From: Ensifer canadensis
GTDB lineage: Bacteria > Pseudomonadota > Alphaproteobacteria > Rhizobiales > Rhizobiaceae
Length of the DNA stretch: 64,000 nucleotides
Direction: 5' to 3'
Assembly (NCBI RefSeq): GCF_017488845.2
Contig: NZ_CP083370.1
Span: 186,001-250,000, forward strand
The stretch's first letter is position 1; the number at the start of each line of letters is the position of its first letter. The notes under the pieces were generated by a model. The model was not told where the DNA came from, did no database searches, and was given only the letters and a program-made list of their open reading frames with translations. This document shows, piece after piece, positions 44,801-51,967 of the stretch. The position numbers and the translations under genes are program-made.

Positions 44801-46398
44801 TTGCCCGAAAAGACGAAGGCGACCTTGGCATCTCTGGTGACGGCTTCGCCGACTTCGCCGATATCGGAGCCCGGCTTTTCCACATGGCTTGCGATCGCAC
44901 GGACGATATCTTCGGGATGATCGCTGCGGGCCGCGAACCGATAGCGCATATGGGTGCGGTTGGCGCCCGACGCTGCGACCATCGAGCGGATTTCGCCCTT
45001 GGAAGCGTTGGCAAAACGCGTCTTGTAGTCCTTCAGCAGTGCTTCGAGGCTCGACGCGGTATGGGCGCTTGCAAGGAAGACGTGACCGGACGACGGCGGA
45101 TTGTTGATCTTGTCTTCGGAAACGGGCTCCGGATCGCTGATGACCACGTGGGCATTGGCGCCGCCGAAGCCGAAGGAGTTGATGCCGGCAAGCCGCGCAC
45201 GCTTGCCGCGCAGCAGTTCGATCGGGCTTGCCGTGACGCGCACGTTCAGGCCATCGAAATCGATATGTTCGTTCGGCGTGTCGAAGTGCAGCGACGCCGG
45301 CAGGTAGTTGTTTTCGAGCGCCAGGATCGCCTTCATCATGCCGAAAAGGCCGGAGGCAGGCTCCGTGTGGCCGATGTTCGACTTGATCGAGCCGATCGGA
45401 ACCGGTGCCCGGCGATTGGCGCCGATGACCGTGCCGATGGACCAGACTTCCGCTGGGTCGCCGACCTTGGTGCCGGTGCCGTGGCCCTCGACGAAAGCCA
45501 CCTGATTGGCATCGATGCCGTTGCCTTCGTAGATCGCCCGCAGCAGATTTGCCTGGGCTTCGCGCGAGGGCAGGGAGATGCCGTTCGTGCGGCCGGCCGA
45601 ATTGACGCCAGTCGCAACGATCCGGGCATAGCTCCGGTCTTTTTCGCGGCGCGCCCGGTCCGAGCGGCGCAGCACGAACACGACGCCACCTTCGGCGCGC
45701 ACATAGCCCGCGCCATCGTTGTCATAGGCGCGGCAGAGCCCTTCAGGCGACAGCATGCGCGCCTGCGCAAAGCCGACGAACGGCAGCGGATGGGCGAGAA
45801 TATTGACGCCGCCGACGATCGCCGTGTCGATTTCGCCGGCGTTCAGTGCGCGCATCGCCTGATCGAGCGCGACGAGCGAGGACGAACAAGCCGTATCGAC
45901 CGTCATGCTCGGACCGCTCAGCCCGAAGATGTGCGAAATGCGGTTGGAGACGATCGACAGGGTGTTGCCGGTCATGAAATACGGGCCGGCCGCCGCCGGG
46001 TCCTCAACCGTCAGGTTGGCGTGGTCGAGGCTCGATGCGCCGATGTAGACGCCGACATTCTCGCCGTGCAGCGACGTCGTCGAGATATTGGCGTCCTCGA
46101 GCGCGCGCCAGGCGAGCTGCAAGAGCACGCGCTGCTGCGGATCCATATACATGGCTTCGCGCTGCGACATGCCGAAGACGGCCGGGTCGAAGTCATAGAG
46201 CTGATCCAGCACGCCCGCGGCGAAGGAATAGGTCTTGCCCTGCGTGCCCATGACCGGGTGCCAGAAACGCGCAACGTCCCAGCGATCGGACGGGATGCTG
46301 GTGACTGTGCACTTGCCCTGACGAAGAAGTTTGAACAACGCCGAAGGCGATTCTGCTCCAGGGGCGAGGCATGCACGCCCAATAATTTCAACAGCCAT
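38857..46398 (-). CDS. rkpA: Type I polyketide synthase, highly reducing
   Basis: The 2513-residue enzyme has KS (1-425, C171 in DTACSSSL, H306, H344), AT (about 525-830, S618 in GHSVG, and YPFHHP instead of the malonyl HAFH form), DH (about 905-1190, H922 in EHVVDGKAILPG), a methyltransferase-like region (about 1290-1600, VLELGSVSAGFTRR, degenerate), ER (about 1785-2110, IHGAAGGVGL), KR (about 2140-2330, VVGGIGGFGLAA, NPGQANYVAANGYLEG) and ACP (about 2400-2480, S2438 in GLDSLMAVEL). It would build a reduced acyl chain for capsule production. First gene of rkpAGHIJ; in S. meliloti rkpA was first reported as several genes. Confidence 0.95.
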   Translation of the reverse strand: MAVEIIGRACLAPGAESPSALFKLLRQGKCTVTSIPSDRWDVARFWHPVMGTQGKTYSFAAGVLDQLYDFDPAVFGMSQREAMYMDPQQRVLLQLAWRALEDANISTTSLHGENVGVYIGASSLDHANLTVEDPAAAGPYFMTGNTLSIVSNRISHIFGLSGPSMTVDTACSSSLVALDQAMRALNAGEIDTAIVGGVNILAHPLPFVGFAQARMLSPEGLCRAYDNDGAGYVRAEGGVVFVLRRSDRARREKDRSYARIVATGVNSAGRTNGISLPSREAQANLLRAIYEGNGIDANQVAFVEGHGTGTKVGDPAEVWSIGTVIGANRRAPVPIGSIKSNIGHTEPASGLFGMMKAILALENNYLPASLHFDTPNEHIDFDGLNVRVTASPIELLRGKRARLAGINSFGFGGANAHVVISDPEPVSEDKINNPPSSGHVFLASAHTASSLEALLKDYKTRFANASKGEIRSMVAASGANRTHMRYRFAARSDHPEDIVRAIASHVEKPGSDIGEVGEAVTRDAKVAFVFSGNGSQWAGMGVEAFRENLHFRQCFTSVSALFKFHSDISLIELLTDPDLDKKLSDTKIAQPLLFAVQAALSDSLVAMGVKPVAVFGHSVGEIAAAYAAGALSMVDAVSIVAKRSLHQDLLAGHGTMAAVMLGEDAARAFAEAHGLDELCVAAVNAHNSVTISGPAHEISAFRDAARKAKIPAQILDINYPFHHPIIDRAKDAFLSDIPDIAPRRADVTYLSTVTGAALDGTQLDPDYWWKNVREPVRFQAAAEAAIELGCRLFIEISPRPILSSYVKETIKQAAAPGMVVPTLLRDVGETGQDPISAAMARAVAHGAIVDTARVFGKRNAAISLPSLPFEPVELRPAATTDATDLFGRTAKPYRLIGWRSDPNSGSWKNHIDAPLFPDLAEHVVDGKAILPGSGFIEIAVAAAQQFYGTDEVEITNLEIVRPLELSDSRIMELSTILSPETGDIEIRSRERLSEDDWAVHAVARSRKPLPSEERALPSFAGMQKTATVAPAKAYDTARQFGLDYGPRFQLLAKAVAYNDRIVDVELKSPDKPGHPLVTYALNPISVDATFHGLVALFDRFTGDKSGAPYIPVRFGSVRVVNAGKPIARATIEIERVSANSIKAKFHFFDKSGDPIAHFEDCRFRRTYLRKHKALDALSFHYETVLSETFLPTVEADVLTPVTLGVKTAADAGVDNTTLLFNAAIYRACQEIALKLGKGRSIVRSDSLPGDFAFQCFLASCLYVLEDAGLCEHKDGVWVVAQEFSLPSVPEILRELYGERPDRAVEAVLINNAYAEALARLDVLLAAPAGGDAEIVANAGFISDATLDHQAVHSEVSRQRMALVLDAVESALRAQPTGTRLRVLELGSVSAGFTRRIATLAAKHGASLGVVEPRDNAQRGLELAFENDAHVRILKKGELATQAPFDLAISASDRLYGLIEDDIDVRTALRSTLRRTGGLVAGVGAPSLFNDFALGLSDGWFARSQAAEFPIGNLAAVPHWQKCLADLDLREIDVTDRECASGNVIVLEARGVEAPAAVETGANAAASAAGSYLLLQIGAPKTKQSSTGAIPVDLTGDAATDAALLRDALEAFRDRPVRAVFLSSPAPKSRTDDSASLQNQVLAFSAVAEVLRRHVGDTDPSGDARPRLVLVAPGGAPVASRVSGTTAASSGTNAGLWAFARVLQNEYEFLDVHALDLAADASTSDEQIAASLPLLTVSGSNREWLLEGPNGSLSEIRAVPGPTDNAHGSTASFEAATIRQRVASQVGSIVWEESNVPSAGPGDVVVKVAATGLNFRDVMWAMGLLPEEALEDGFAGATIGMELSGHVVAVGQGVDDLSVGDAVMAIASAAFSTHAVVSRAGVARLPQSVSPVAAATVPVAFLTAYYAMVELGRIQAGETILIHGAAGGVGLAALQVAKLKGAKVIATAGTREKRRFLSMLGADHVFDSRSLGFVNDVRAVTDGEGVDLVLNSLFAEAMEQSLALVKPFGRFLELGKRDYYADSKIGLRPFRRNVSYFGIDADQLLVNAPALTKRIFTEIGALFEDGKLTPLPYRAFDFDEIGNAFRLMQNAGHIGKIVVLPPVAGKHQVATRPHGGVKVDPEGMHLVVGGIGGFGLAAANWLAEKGAKTIALCSRRGLADAETTAMIELWAKAGISATVHACDITDATAADLLLTELRAIAPLRSIVHAAMVLDDALISNLNRERNRPVIDTKAKGAAVLDQLTRNDALDNFILFSSATTLVGNPGQANYVAANGYLEGLARARRAEGRAGLAVGFGAIADKGYLVQNTDVNDLLAKRIGKTALKAQTALDMVESHLASDPGTVDAAVVMISEIDWSAARNLPVARNALFEVILRSADQHSSGGEGTKMDLVAMIEGKSAQEAEDILFELVAGEIAAILRVSKDTVTRSKVLKEIGLDSLMAVELGMSFQQNTGFDMPLSGVADNTTVGDVARKLYDKVSKRDQGEESDGADDKLVTELAQRHVGTAKEKAQSQ

Positions 46399-46803
46399 AT
46401 ATGATCGAACGCTCTAAACTGACGTTAAAGTTGCATCTGCGATTGCGCTTCCAAGCGGAAAACGCAACTGCCAATCATTCCGCCCCAGGGTTATCCCCAC
46501 GTATATTCGTTCCGCCTCATTAGTCAGCTTTTAACTTAAAGTACCTAGCTTTCAAGTCCAATGGCCTAACATATACATGCCCAGAACCTTCATCCAAGAC
46601 AAATCGGGCCGCAAACCCGTCAAGGTGTAGGAGGTATGACCGGAAAGGCGCAGGGCCAATTATTTTGCTCGTCTTCGTCTGCAAGTGACTTGTTGTGAGA
46701 CGGCTATTGTGCTTTTCAGAGACCGGCGGATTCCCGACCGGGAGATCATGCGGTGCAGAACTATGAACAGAATCATGGCTGTGCCGAATTCGGAGTGTCT
46801 TAG
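46399..46803. promoter_or_regulatory. Divergent control region rkpA / rkpU
   Basis: This 405-base AT-rich region separates divergent rkpA and rkpU and must hold both promoters. It includes TTATCCCCACG, an AT-rich stretch at 46500-46580 (TTTTAACTTAAAG, ACATATACATG), and a short reading frame with a strong ribosome binding site at 46636. An imperfect dyad GACCGGCGGATTCCCGACCGG... at about 46721-46743 may be a regulator site. I could not define a promoter with confidence. Confidence 0.5.
46636..46698 (+). CDS. Possible 20-residue leader peptide upstream of rkpU
   Basis: ATG at 46636 immediately follows TAGGAGGT, the best ribosome binding site in the region, and opens a 20-codon frame (MTGKAQGQLFCSSSSASDLL) ending TGA at 46698. 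It sits 105 bases before the TTG start of rkpU. It could be a regulatory upstream reading frame; there is no direct evidence that it is translated. Confidence 0.3.
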   Translation: MTGKAQGQLFCSSSSASDLL

Positions 46804-47985
46804 TTGAAACGTGTAGCTGCCCTTCTGCTTTCTACCGCGCTTGCGGGATGTCAGGCTGTTCCGGGCGAGGGGCCGCTGGCCGGGGCCATTGTTGCGGATG
46901 CCGGCCAATCCGGCGCCGAAATCGGTCGAAAGAACGCCACCGTATTTGATATCGTCGATGTGACCGGTCAGTCCGCACGCCTTGTTTCCGACTACGTGTC
47001 GTCGACGCTCAACCGCCGGTTCGGTATCGGCGGCGGTGTGGGCCGGGTCGTCATCGGTGTTGGCGACGCTCTGAAAGTATCGATCTTCGAGGCCGGCAGC
47101 GACGGTCTGTTCTCGACGCAGGACTCCAAACAGACAAGCATCGACCTCGTCGTCCAGCCGGACGGCAAGGCAGCCATCCCCTATGTCGGCTCGGTCCGAT
47201 TTGCCGGCCTGACGCTGGAACAGGCGCGCCAGGAAATCCTGGAAGCGCTGAAGCAGAAGGCGGTCGAGCCTGATGTCATCGTCACGAGCATGAGCACCGC
47301 CTCGCGCAACGTCACCGTTTCGGGCGCTGTCGGCAAGTCCGCAGTCGTCCCGCTCAGCCTCGTCGACGAGACGATCAACGAGGTCATCGCCAAGGCGGGC
47401 GGCCCCGTGGCGCAGCCCTACGAGACCTATGTCACGCTGGTGCGCGGCAAGAAGACCGGCACGGTTCTCCTGAAGTCGATCATCGAGAACCCGTCTGAAA
47501 ACATCCATGTGAAGCCGGGAGACCAGATCTTCGTTGCGCGCGATCCGCGCCGCTTCACTATCCTTGGCGCCGTCAAGGCCAACCAGCGCGTCGAGTTCGG
47601 CGCCAACGACCTCAACCTGCTGGAAGCCATGGGACTTGCCGGCGGCGGTTCCGACTATGCGCTCGACATGAAGGGCTACTTCATCTTCCGCTACGAAGAG
47701 CCGGATGTCGTCATGAGCCTTCTCGGCCAGCAGCGCTTCAACGAGATGTTGCGCAAGGGCATGCAGACGGACAGCCAGGGGCGCTATCCGATCGTCTACC
47801 GCTTCGACATGAGCAAGCCGGACAGCCTGATCGTCGGCCAGACCTTCCCGATCAAGAATCGCGACGTGATCTATGCCTCGCGTCATCCGTCGGTGGACTT
47901 CTCGAAGTTCCTGAACTTCGTGGCGCAGCCGGTCGGCATTGCCAATTCCGGCTTCTCCATCGCCGACAACCTCAACGGCAACTGA
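46804..47985 (+). CDS. rkpU: Polysaccharide export lipoprotein, Wza/KpsD (BexD) family
   Basis: The 393-residue outer membrane lipoprotein has signal and lipobox MKRVAALLLSTALAGC, a polysaccharide export domain (IGVGDALKVSIFEAG, DLVVQPDGKAAIPYVGSVRFAGL across 115-140) and SLBB-like repeats (VTVSGAVGKSAVVPLSL; FTILGAVKANQRVEF). It would form the outer membrane pore for the K-antigen. The start is TTG: an in-frame TAG is directly upstream and the lipobox follows at the right distance. It is divergent from rkpA. A terminator follows at 48011. Confidence 0.93.
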   Translation: MKRVAALLLSTALAGCQAVPGEGPLAGAIVADAGQSGAEIGRKNATVFDIVDVTGQSARLVSDYVSSTLNRRFGIGGGVGRVVIGVGDALKVSIFEAGSDGLFSTQDSKQTSIDLVVQPDGKAAIPYVGSVRFAGLTLEQARQEILEALKQKAVEPDVIVTSMSTASRNVTVSGAVGKSAVVPLSLVDETINEVIAKAGGPVAQPYETYVTLVRGKKTGTVLLKSIIENPSENIHVKPGDQIFVARDPRRFTILGAVKANQRVEFGANDLNLLEAMGLAGGGSDYALDMKGYFIFRYEEPDVVMSLLGQQRFNEMLRKGMQTDSQGRYPIVYRFDMSKPDSLIVGQTFPIKNRDVIYASRHPSVDFSKFLNFVAQPVGIANSGFSIADNLNGN

Positions 47986-48010
47986 TCCAATTCAGGCTGC
48001 AGTTCTTGAG

Positions 48011-48041
48011 AGGGCGCCGACCGTGGTCAGCGCCCTTTTTC
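48011..48041 (+). terminator. Rho-independent terminator after rkpU
   Basis: AGGGCGC (48011-48017) pairs with GCGCCCT (48030-48036), with an inner GAC/GTC pair in the loop, followed by TTTTTC. It lies 25 bases past the rkpU stop. Confidence 0.88.
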
Positions 48042-48167
48042 TATGTGCGTCAAGGATCGTGCCGTGGGGTGTCGAAGCAGGTTGCCGTCGCTCAAATTCT
48101 GTGATTGATCTTGGACTTAAATCGATTTTGGTGATCGATAGGGATTGGTCCGCTCAAGGGGAAAGCG

Positions 48168-48767
48168 ATGGCTGGTGAGGCGTTGATCGTCGTCGACGTG
48201 CAAAACGATTTTTGCCCGGGCGGAGCGCTTGCCGTTTCCGGCGGCGATGAGATCGTGCCTGCGGTCAACGATCTGATCGGGAGGTTCGAGCATGTGGTGC
48301 TGACGCAGGATTGGCATCCGGTCGGCCATTCGAGCTTCGCATCCGTCCATTCGGGAAAAGCGCCGTTCGAGACGGTAACGATGTCCTATGGCGAGCAAAC
48401 GCTTTGGCCGGACCATTGTGTTCAGGGCAGTACCGGCGCCGACTTTCACCCATCGCTGAAATGGACACGCGCCGAACTGGTGATCCGCAAGGGCTTTCGC
48501 ACCGGCATCGACAGCTATTCCGCCTTCTTCGAGAATGATCGCCGGACGCCGACCGGGCTGACTGGCTACCTCAGGGATCGCGGTATCGGCAGCGTTACCT
48601 TGTGCGGCCTGGCGACCGATTTCTGCGTCGCCTTTTCCGCGCTCGACGCCGTGGCCCAGGGGTTTTCAACCTCCGTCGTGCTTGATGCCTCCAGGGGTAT
48701 CGATCTCAACGGTTCGCTCTCCGCCATGATCACGCGCATGCGGCAAGCCGGCGTGCGTATGCTTTAG
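48168..48767 (+). CDS. pncA: Nicotinamidase
   Basis: The 199-residue cysteine hydrolase has the catalytic triad D10 (VVDVQNDF), K108 (VIRKGF) and C153 (GLATDFCVAFSALDA), plus metal ligands D48, H50 (LTQDWHPVGH) and H83 (PDHCVQG). It turns nicotinamide into nicotinate in the NAD salvage route. The next gene but for a repeat is pncB, the following step of that pathway. GGGGAAAG upstream gives a usable ribosome binding site. Confidence 0.95.
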   Translation: MAGEALIVVDVQNDFCPGGALAVSGGDEIVPAVNDLIGRFEHVVLTQDWHPVGHSSFASVHSGKAPFETVTMSYGEQTLWPDHCVQGSTGADFHPSLKWTRAELVIRKGFRTGIDSYSAFFENDRRTPTGLTGYLRDRGIGSVTLCGLATDFCVAFSALDAVAQGFSTSVVLDASRGIDLNGSLSAMITRMRQAGVRML

Positions 48768-48769
48768 CC

Positions 48770-48830
48770 ATGCAGCAATTCAAAGTGCTACAGCGACCTT
48801 TGCGCGTCTCATAAGACGCGCTGCGCTGTA
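48770..48830. repeat. Rhizobial intergenic repeat, partial copy
   Basis: ATGCAGCAATTCAAAGTG..., then ACAGCG...GCGCGTCTCATAAGACGCGC...CGCTGT matches the right part of the repeat at 14908-15010, in the same orientation, without the first hairpin. It fills the pncA-pncB gap and may affect readthrough. Confidence 0.65.
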
Positions 48831-48848
48831 AGAGGAGCAATTCCTAAG

Positions 48849-50153
48849 ATGACCAAGACCGATATCGCCAGGCGCGTCTACAATCATGCCTGGAAGCTCG
48901 ACCCGATCGTGCGCAGCCTGCTCGACACGGATTTCTACAAGCTTTTGATGCTGCAGATGATCTGGCAGCTCTATCCGGATGTAGACGCGACCTTCTCGCT
49001 GATCAACCGGACCAAGACCGTGCGCCTGGCCGACGAGATCGACGAAAATGAACTGCGCGAGCAACTCGATCATGCGCGCGAGTTGCGGTTCTCCAAGAAG
49101 GAGATGATCTGGCTTGCCGGTAACTCGTTCTACGGTCGCAAGCAGATTTTCTCGCCGGAGTTCCTCGCCTGGCTCGCAAAATTCCGCCTGCCGGATTACG
49201 AGCTGTCGCGACGCGACGGCCAGTTCGAGCTGACCTTCCGTGGGCGCTGGGCCGAGACCACCATGTGGGAGATCCCGGCGCTGGCGATCATCAACGAGCT
49301 GCGCTCGCGCTCGGCCATGAAAGGGCTCGGCCCCTTCACGCTCGATGTGCTCTATGCCCGTGCCAAGGCGAAGATGTGGTCGAAGGTCGAGCGCCTCAGG
49401 CAGTATCCCAACCTGCGGATTTCGGATTTCGGCACGCGAAGGCGCCACAGCTTCCTGTGGCAGCGCTGGTGCGTCGAGGCATTGAAGGAAGGCATCGGTG
49501 CATCCTTCTCCGGCTCCAGCAACGTGCTTCTGGCGATGGATACGGACCTGGAGGCGCTCGGCACCAACGCGCATGAATTGCCGATGGTGGCAGCTGCACT
49601 TGCCCGCACCGATGCCGAACTCGCCGCCGCACCCTATAAGGTGCTGCAGGACTGGAATCAGCTCTACGGCGGCAATCTCTTGATCGTGCTTCCCGATGCC
49701 TTCGGCACGGCCGCGTTCCTGCGCGATGCGCCGGCATGGGTGGCGGACTGGACCGGCTTTCGTCCGGACAGCGCCCCGCCGATCGAAGGCGGCGAGAAAA
49801 TTCTCGCCTGGTGGAAGAAGATGGGGCGCGACCCGCGTGAAAAACTGCTCATCTTCTCCGATGGTCTCGATGTCGAAACGATCATCGAAACCTACAGGCA
49901 TTTCGAGGGACGCGTACGCATGAGCTTTGGTTGGGGAACGAACCTCACCAATGACTTTGCCGATTGCGCGCCGACGGAGATCAAGGGCCTCAATCCGATA
50001 TCGATCGTCTGCAAGGTCAGCGACGCTGATGGCCGGCCGGCGGTCAAGCTGTCGGACAACCCCCGCAAGGCGACCGGCGACGCGGCCGAGGTGCAGCGCT
50101 ATCTGAAGTTCTTCGGGAGCGAGGATTTCGTCGAGCAGGCCGTCAAGGTCTGA
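48849..50153 (+). CDS. pncB: Nicotinate phosphoribosyltransferase
   Basis: The 434-residue enzyme makes nicotinate mononucleotide from nicotinate and PRPP with ATP. The family start [20 protein letters not shown] is split here over residues 20-40. Further signatures are [35 protein letters not shown] with the catalytic region histidine, [19 protein letters not shown] and [10 protein letters not shown] (phosphate-binding). Length is usual. It lies 81 bases after pncA with a repeat between; co-transcription is likely. AGGAGC lies upstream of the start. Confidence 0.95.
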   Translation: MTKTDIARRVYNHAWKLDPIVRSLLDTDFYKLLMLQMIWQLYPDVDATFSLINRTKTVRLADEIDENELREQLDHARELRFSKKEMIWLAGNSFYGRKQIFSPEFLAWLAKFRLPDYELSRRDGQFELTFRGRWAETTMWEIPALAIINELRSRSAMKGLGPFTLDVLYARAKAKMWSKVERLRQYPNLRISDFGTRRRHSFLWQRWCVEALKEGIGASFSGSSNVLLAMDTDLEALGTNAHELPMVAAALARTDAELAAAPYKVLQDWNQLYGGNLLIVLPDAFGTAAFLRDAPAWVADWTGFRPDSAPPIEGGEKILAWWKKMGRDPREKLLIFSDGLDVETIIETYRHFEGRVRMSFGWGTNLTNDFADCAPTEIKGLNPISIVCKVSDADGRPAVKLSDNPRKATGDAAEVQRYLKFFGSEDFVEQAVKV

Positions 50154-50174
50154 CGGCGGTCGTTTGGACAAAAA

Positions 50175-50196
50175 GAAACCGGCGCGAGCCGGTTTC
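50175..50196 (-). terminator. Hairpin after pncB, T-tract on the minus strand
   Basis: GAAACCGGC and GCCGGTTTC form a perfect 9-base stem with a GCGA loop. The T-run (TTTTTG) follows on the minus strand, so it best terminates transcripts coming from the small gene at 50363; on the plus strand it may still stabilise pncB mRNA. The rest of 50154-50362 shows nothing clear. Confidence 0.6.
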
Positions 50197-50362
50197 AAAA
50201 GGGGATTTAAGCGTTGCGATTGTCCATCATCGCGATGTCAAATCTAGGGACAGAATCTTAAGGTTGCGTTAAGGCGCATCTTTCGATGTCTGCAACTACA
50301 AATTAAATCTTCCGCTTGAGCGTTTCGATCGAGCGATCTCCTCAGGTTTCCTGAGCGACCCA

Positions 50363-50437
50363 TCAGAACACGAACATGTAAAGCAGAACGATGACGATCA
50401 GGGGTACGCCCATGAGCCAGAGAACGATGCCTTTCAT
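50363..50437 (-). CDS. 24-residue small membrane protein
   Basis: The frame starts at ATG (50437) after GGAGGTCTTGAA, a near-perfect ribosome binding site with 7-base spacing, and ends TGA at 50363. The product is MKGIVLWLMG followed by VPLIVIVLLYMFVF, a single membrane helix. A longer in-frame extension to 50602 lacks hydrophobic or conserved character. Very short single-helix proteins of this kind occur in rhizobial genomes; the function is unknown. The strength of the ribosome site is the main evidence. Confidence 0.6.
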   Translation of the reverse strand: MKGIVLWLMGVPLIVIVLLYMFVF

Positions 50438-50678
50438 TTCAAGACCTCCACGTCGTTGCCGTTGAATTGGTAACGCAGGCTGGCGGGAAACGTTCCCTGT
50501 CTCAAGCAGGTCACGCAAGAGTGCCCAGCGGTTGGCGATAACCGCTGAGAGGCAACTGGACTTTAAATTGCGACGAGCTGATCTTGGAGATCGCGCCCGC
50601 ATTTTGGGATTGAAGCGTTGCCGCGCGGAATATCAAACAGGGTCGTCTGACGACGCCGTAACATCGAGAAATCGCTTC

Positions 50679-50720
50679 ATAATTCCACCTCGATGCGTCG
50701 CCGGTTTGAGGTGGAATTAT
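50679..50720. repeat. 13-base perfect inverted repeat
   Basis: ATAATTCCACCTC (50679-50691) is the exact reverse complement of 50708-50720, around a 16-base loop. There is no T-run. It lies in the 405-base gap between the small membrane protein gene and the cold-shock gene, and could be a dimeric regulator site or an RNA hairpin. The gap holds otherwise only the terminator at 50751. Confidence 0.6.
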
Positions 50721-50744
50721 CCAGTCGCCGGTGACAACAGGGCA

Positions 50745-50772
50745 ATAAAAAAGGCCGGGCGAACCCGACCTT
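50745..50772 (-). terminator. Rho-independent terminator downstream of the cold-shock gene
   Basis: On the minus strand, AAGGTCGGG and CCCGGCCTT pair (one G-T pair) around TTCG and are followed by TTTTATT. It lies about 70 bases past the cold-shock gene's stop, giving that mRNA a structured 3' end. Confidence 0.8.
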
Positions 50773-50842
50773 CCCATTCGCTGCACTGCCGCTGCCCGCA
50801 AATCTGCGTCCGGCGACGACGCGCGAAAATGACTTGGCCTAA

Positions 50843-51052
50843 TTACTTGGCCTGCAGGTTGTCTGCAGAAGACTTGCCGGTCTTGCGGTCGCGCGTCAGC
50901 TCGTAGCTGATCTGCTGACCTTCGTTGAGGCCGGAAAGGCCTGCGCGCTGAACGGCCGAAATGTGAACGAACACGTCCGGGCTGCCGTCGTCAGGCTGGA
51001 TGAAGCCGAAACCCTTGGTGCTGTTGAACCACTTTACTGTGCCTGTAGCCAT
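50843..51052 (-). CDS. cspA: Cold-shock domain protein, CspA family
   Basis: The 69-residue protein is a complete cold-shock domain: [20 protein letters not shown] with RNP1 (KGFGFI), RNP2 (VFVHIS) and the C-terminal GKSSADNL. It binds single-stranded RNA and DNA and melts mRNA structure. The next gene upstream on either strand (tRNA-Thr) is about 280 bases away, leaving space for the long untranslated leader usual for csp genes. Rhizobia have several paralogues, so the symbol is generic. AAAGGGAAT precedes the start. Confidence 0.92.
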   Translation of the reverse strand: MATGTVKWFNSTKGFGFIQPDDGSPDVFVHISAVQRAGLSGLNEGQQISYELTRDRKTGKSSADNLQAK

Positions 51053-51334
51053 GACGATTCCCTTTCAATCGCTCGTAATAGACATTTCCGGAAAAAACCT
51101 CCGGATCAGGATAACCGATTTTGAAGAGGGAAGTCCGTCTCTCACGCGCTTAGGGCGCCGACACAAAGTTCGTCAGCAATATCGATTTCCGCCAAATAGG
51201 AGCTGAATGTGACGATTGCAAGGCTTTGTTCGCCCATGTCTGGACGGGTTGAGCGGCTATGCACATGTGCGTGTTCATCGCGGTGCAACGGTGGCGAATA
51301 GCGCCATGGTTTTGAGGCAAAATAGAAGGAAAAC

Positions 51335-51409
51335 TGGTGCTGCTAGAGAGATTTGAACTCTCGGCCTCTCCCTTACCAAGGGAGTGCTCTACCCCTGAGC
51401 TATAGCAGC
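51335..51409 (-). tRNA. tRNA-Thr (anticodon GGT)
   Basis: The 75-base gene folds fully: acceptor GCTGCTA/TAGCAGC, D arm GCTC/GAGC, anticodon arm CTCCC-TTGGTAA-GGGAG with GGT, T arm GAGAG-TTCAAAT-CTCTC, and an encoded CCA. It is a single gene. Confidence 0.97.
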
Positions 51410-51567
51410 ATCTCGCGGCCGGTTCGTTGACAAGCCGCATCAAGCGAGGCGCCTATTGCCATAGCTGGACGGGGAGCGCAAGCCGCATTTCGAAGTTTTC
51501 GCTGTTGTTCCGTGAGAAAATCGGTTTCGGCTTCCGAAGCCCCTGCTTTTGCGCTAAAGCATCGCCC

Positions 51568-51807
51568 ATGCAAACAGACGACAAGAAAAGCGCCAAGGGC
51601 GAGGTTTCGCCGCAGGAGCAGCAGGCGACTGCGCCGACGCGCAAGAAGAAAGATACGACCGAGTCGGATCTGAGAAAGGCGCGCCTTGCCAAGACCCTGC
51701 GCGACAATCTCCAGCGCCGTAAACAGCAGATGCGCGCGCGCCGTTCCGGCGCCCCCGACGAAGCGATTGGTCTGCCTGCCGCAAAAACGGACGAATCCGA
51801 AGATTAG
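51568..51807 (+). CDS. Small highly charged hypothetical protein
   Basis: The 79-residue product begins MQTDDKKSAKGEVSPQEQQA. It is rich in lysine and arginine with a predicted long helix (ESDLRKARLAKTLRDNLQRR) and an acidic end (TDESED). It has no signal or membrane segment. Similar short basic proteins precede murA in related genomes as far as I recall, but I know no function. The start at 51568 is chosen because the upstream in-frame part overlaps the tRNA flank and has no matching character. Confidence 0.6.
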   Translation: MQTDDKKSAKGEVSPQEQQATAPTRKKKDTTESDLRKARLAKTLRDNLQRRKQQMRARRSGAPDEAIGLPAAKTDESED

Positions 51808-51967
51808 TACGACGAGGGAGGGGCTGCCGTTCGGCATTCCCCCACGCATGCAGGCGTCTGCCTTGCGTTCAAGGCACTTCTAATTTCGCGGCGTCTCCAC
51901 TAAAGAGGCGCCTTCAGACACACTTCATTTTTTTGGAAAGGCGGGCCAAGCCCGTTCGAGAGGCCTC

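Noticed and set aside
42343..46404. Long plus-strand frames (602 and 724 residues) opposite rkpA
   Set aside because: They are complementary-strand shadows of the rkpA coding sequence; no domains, and the PKS motifs on the other strand are complete.
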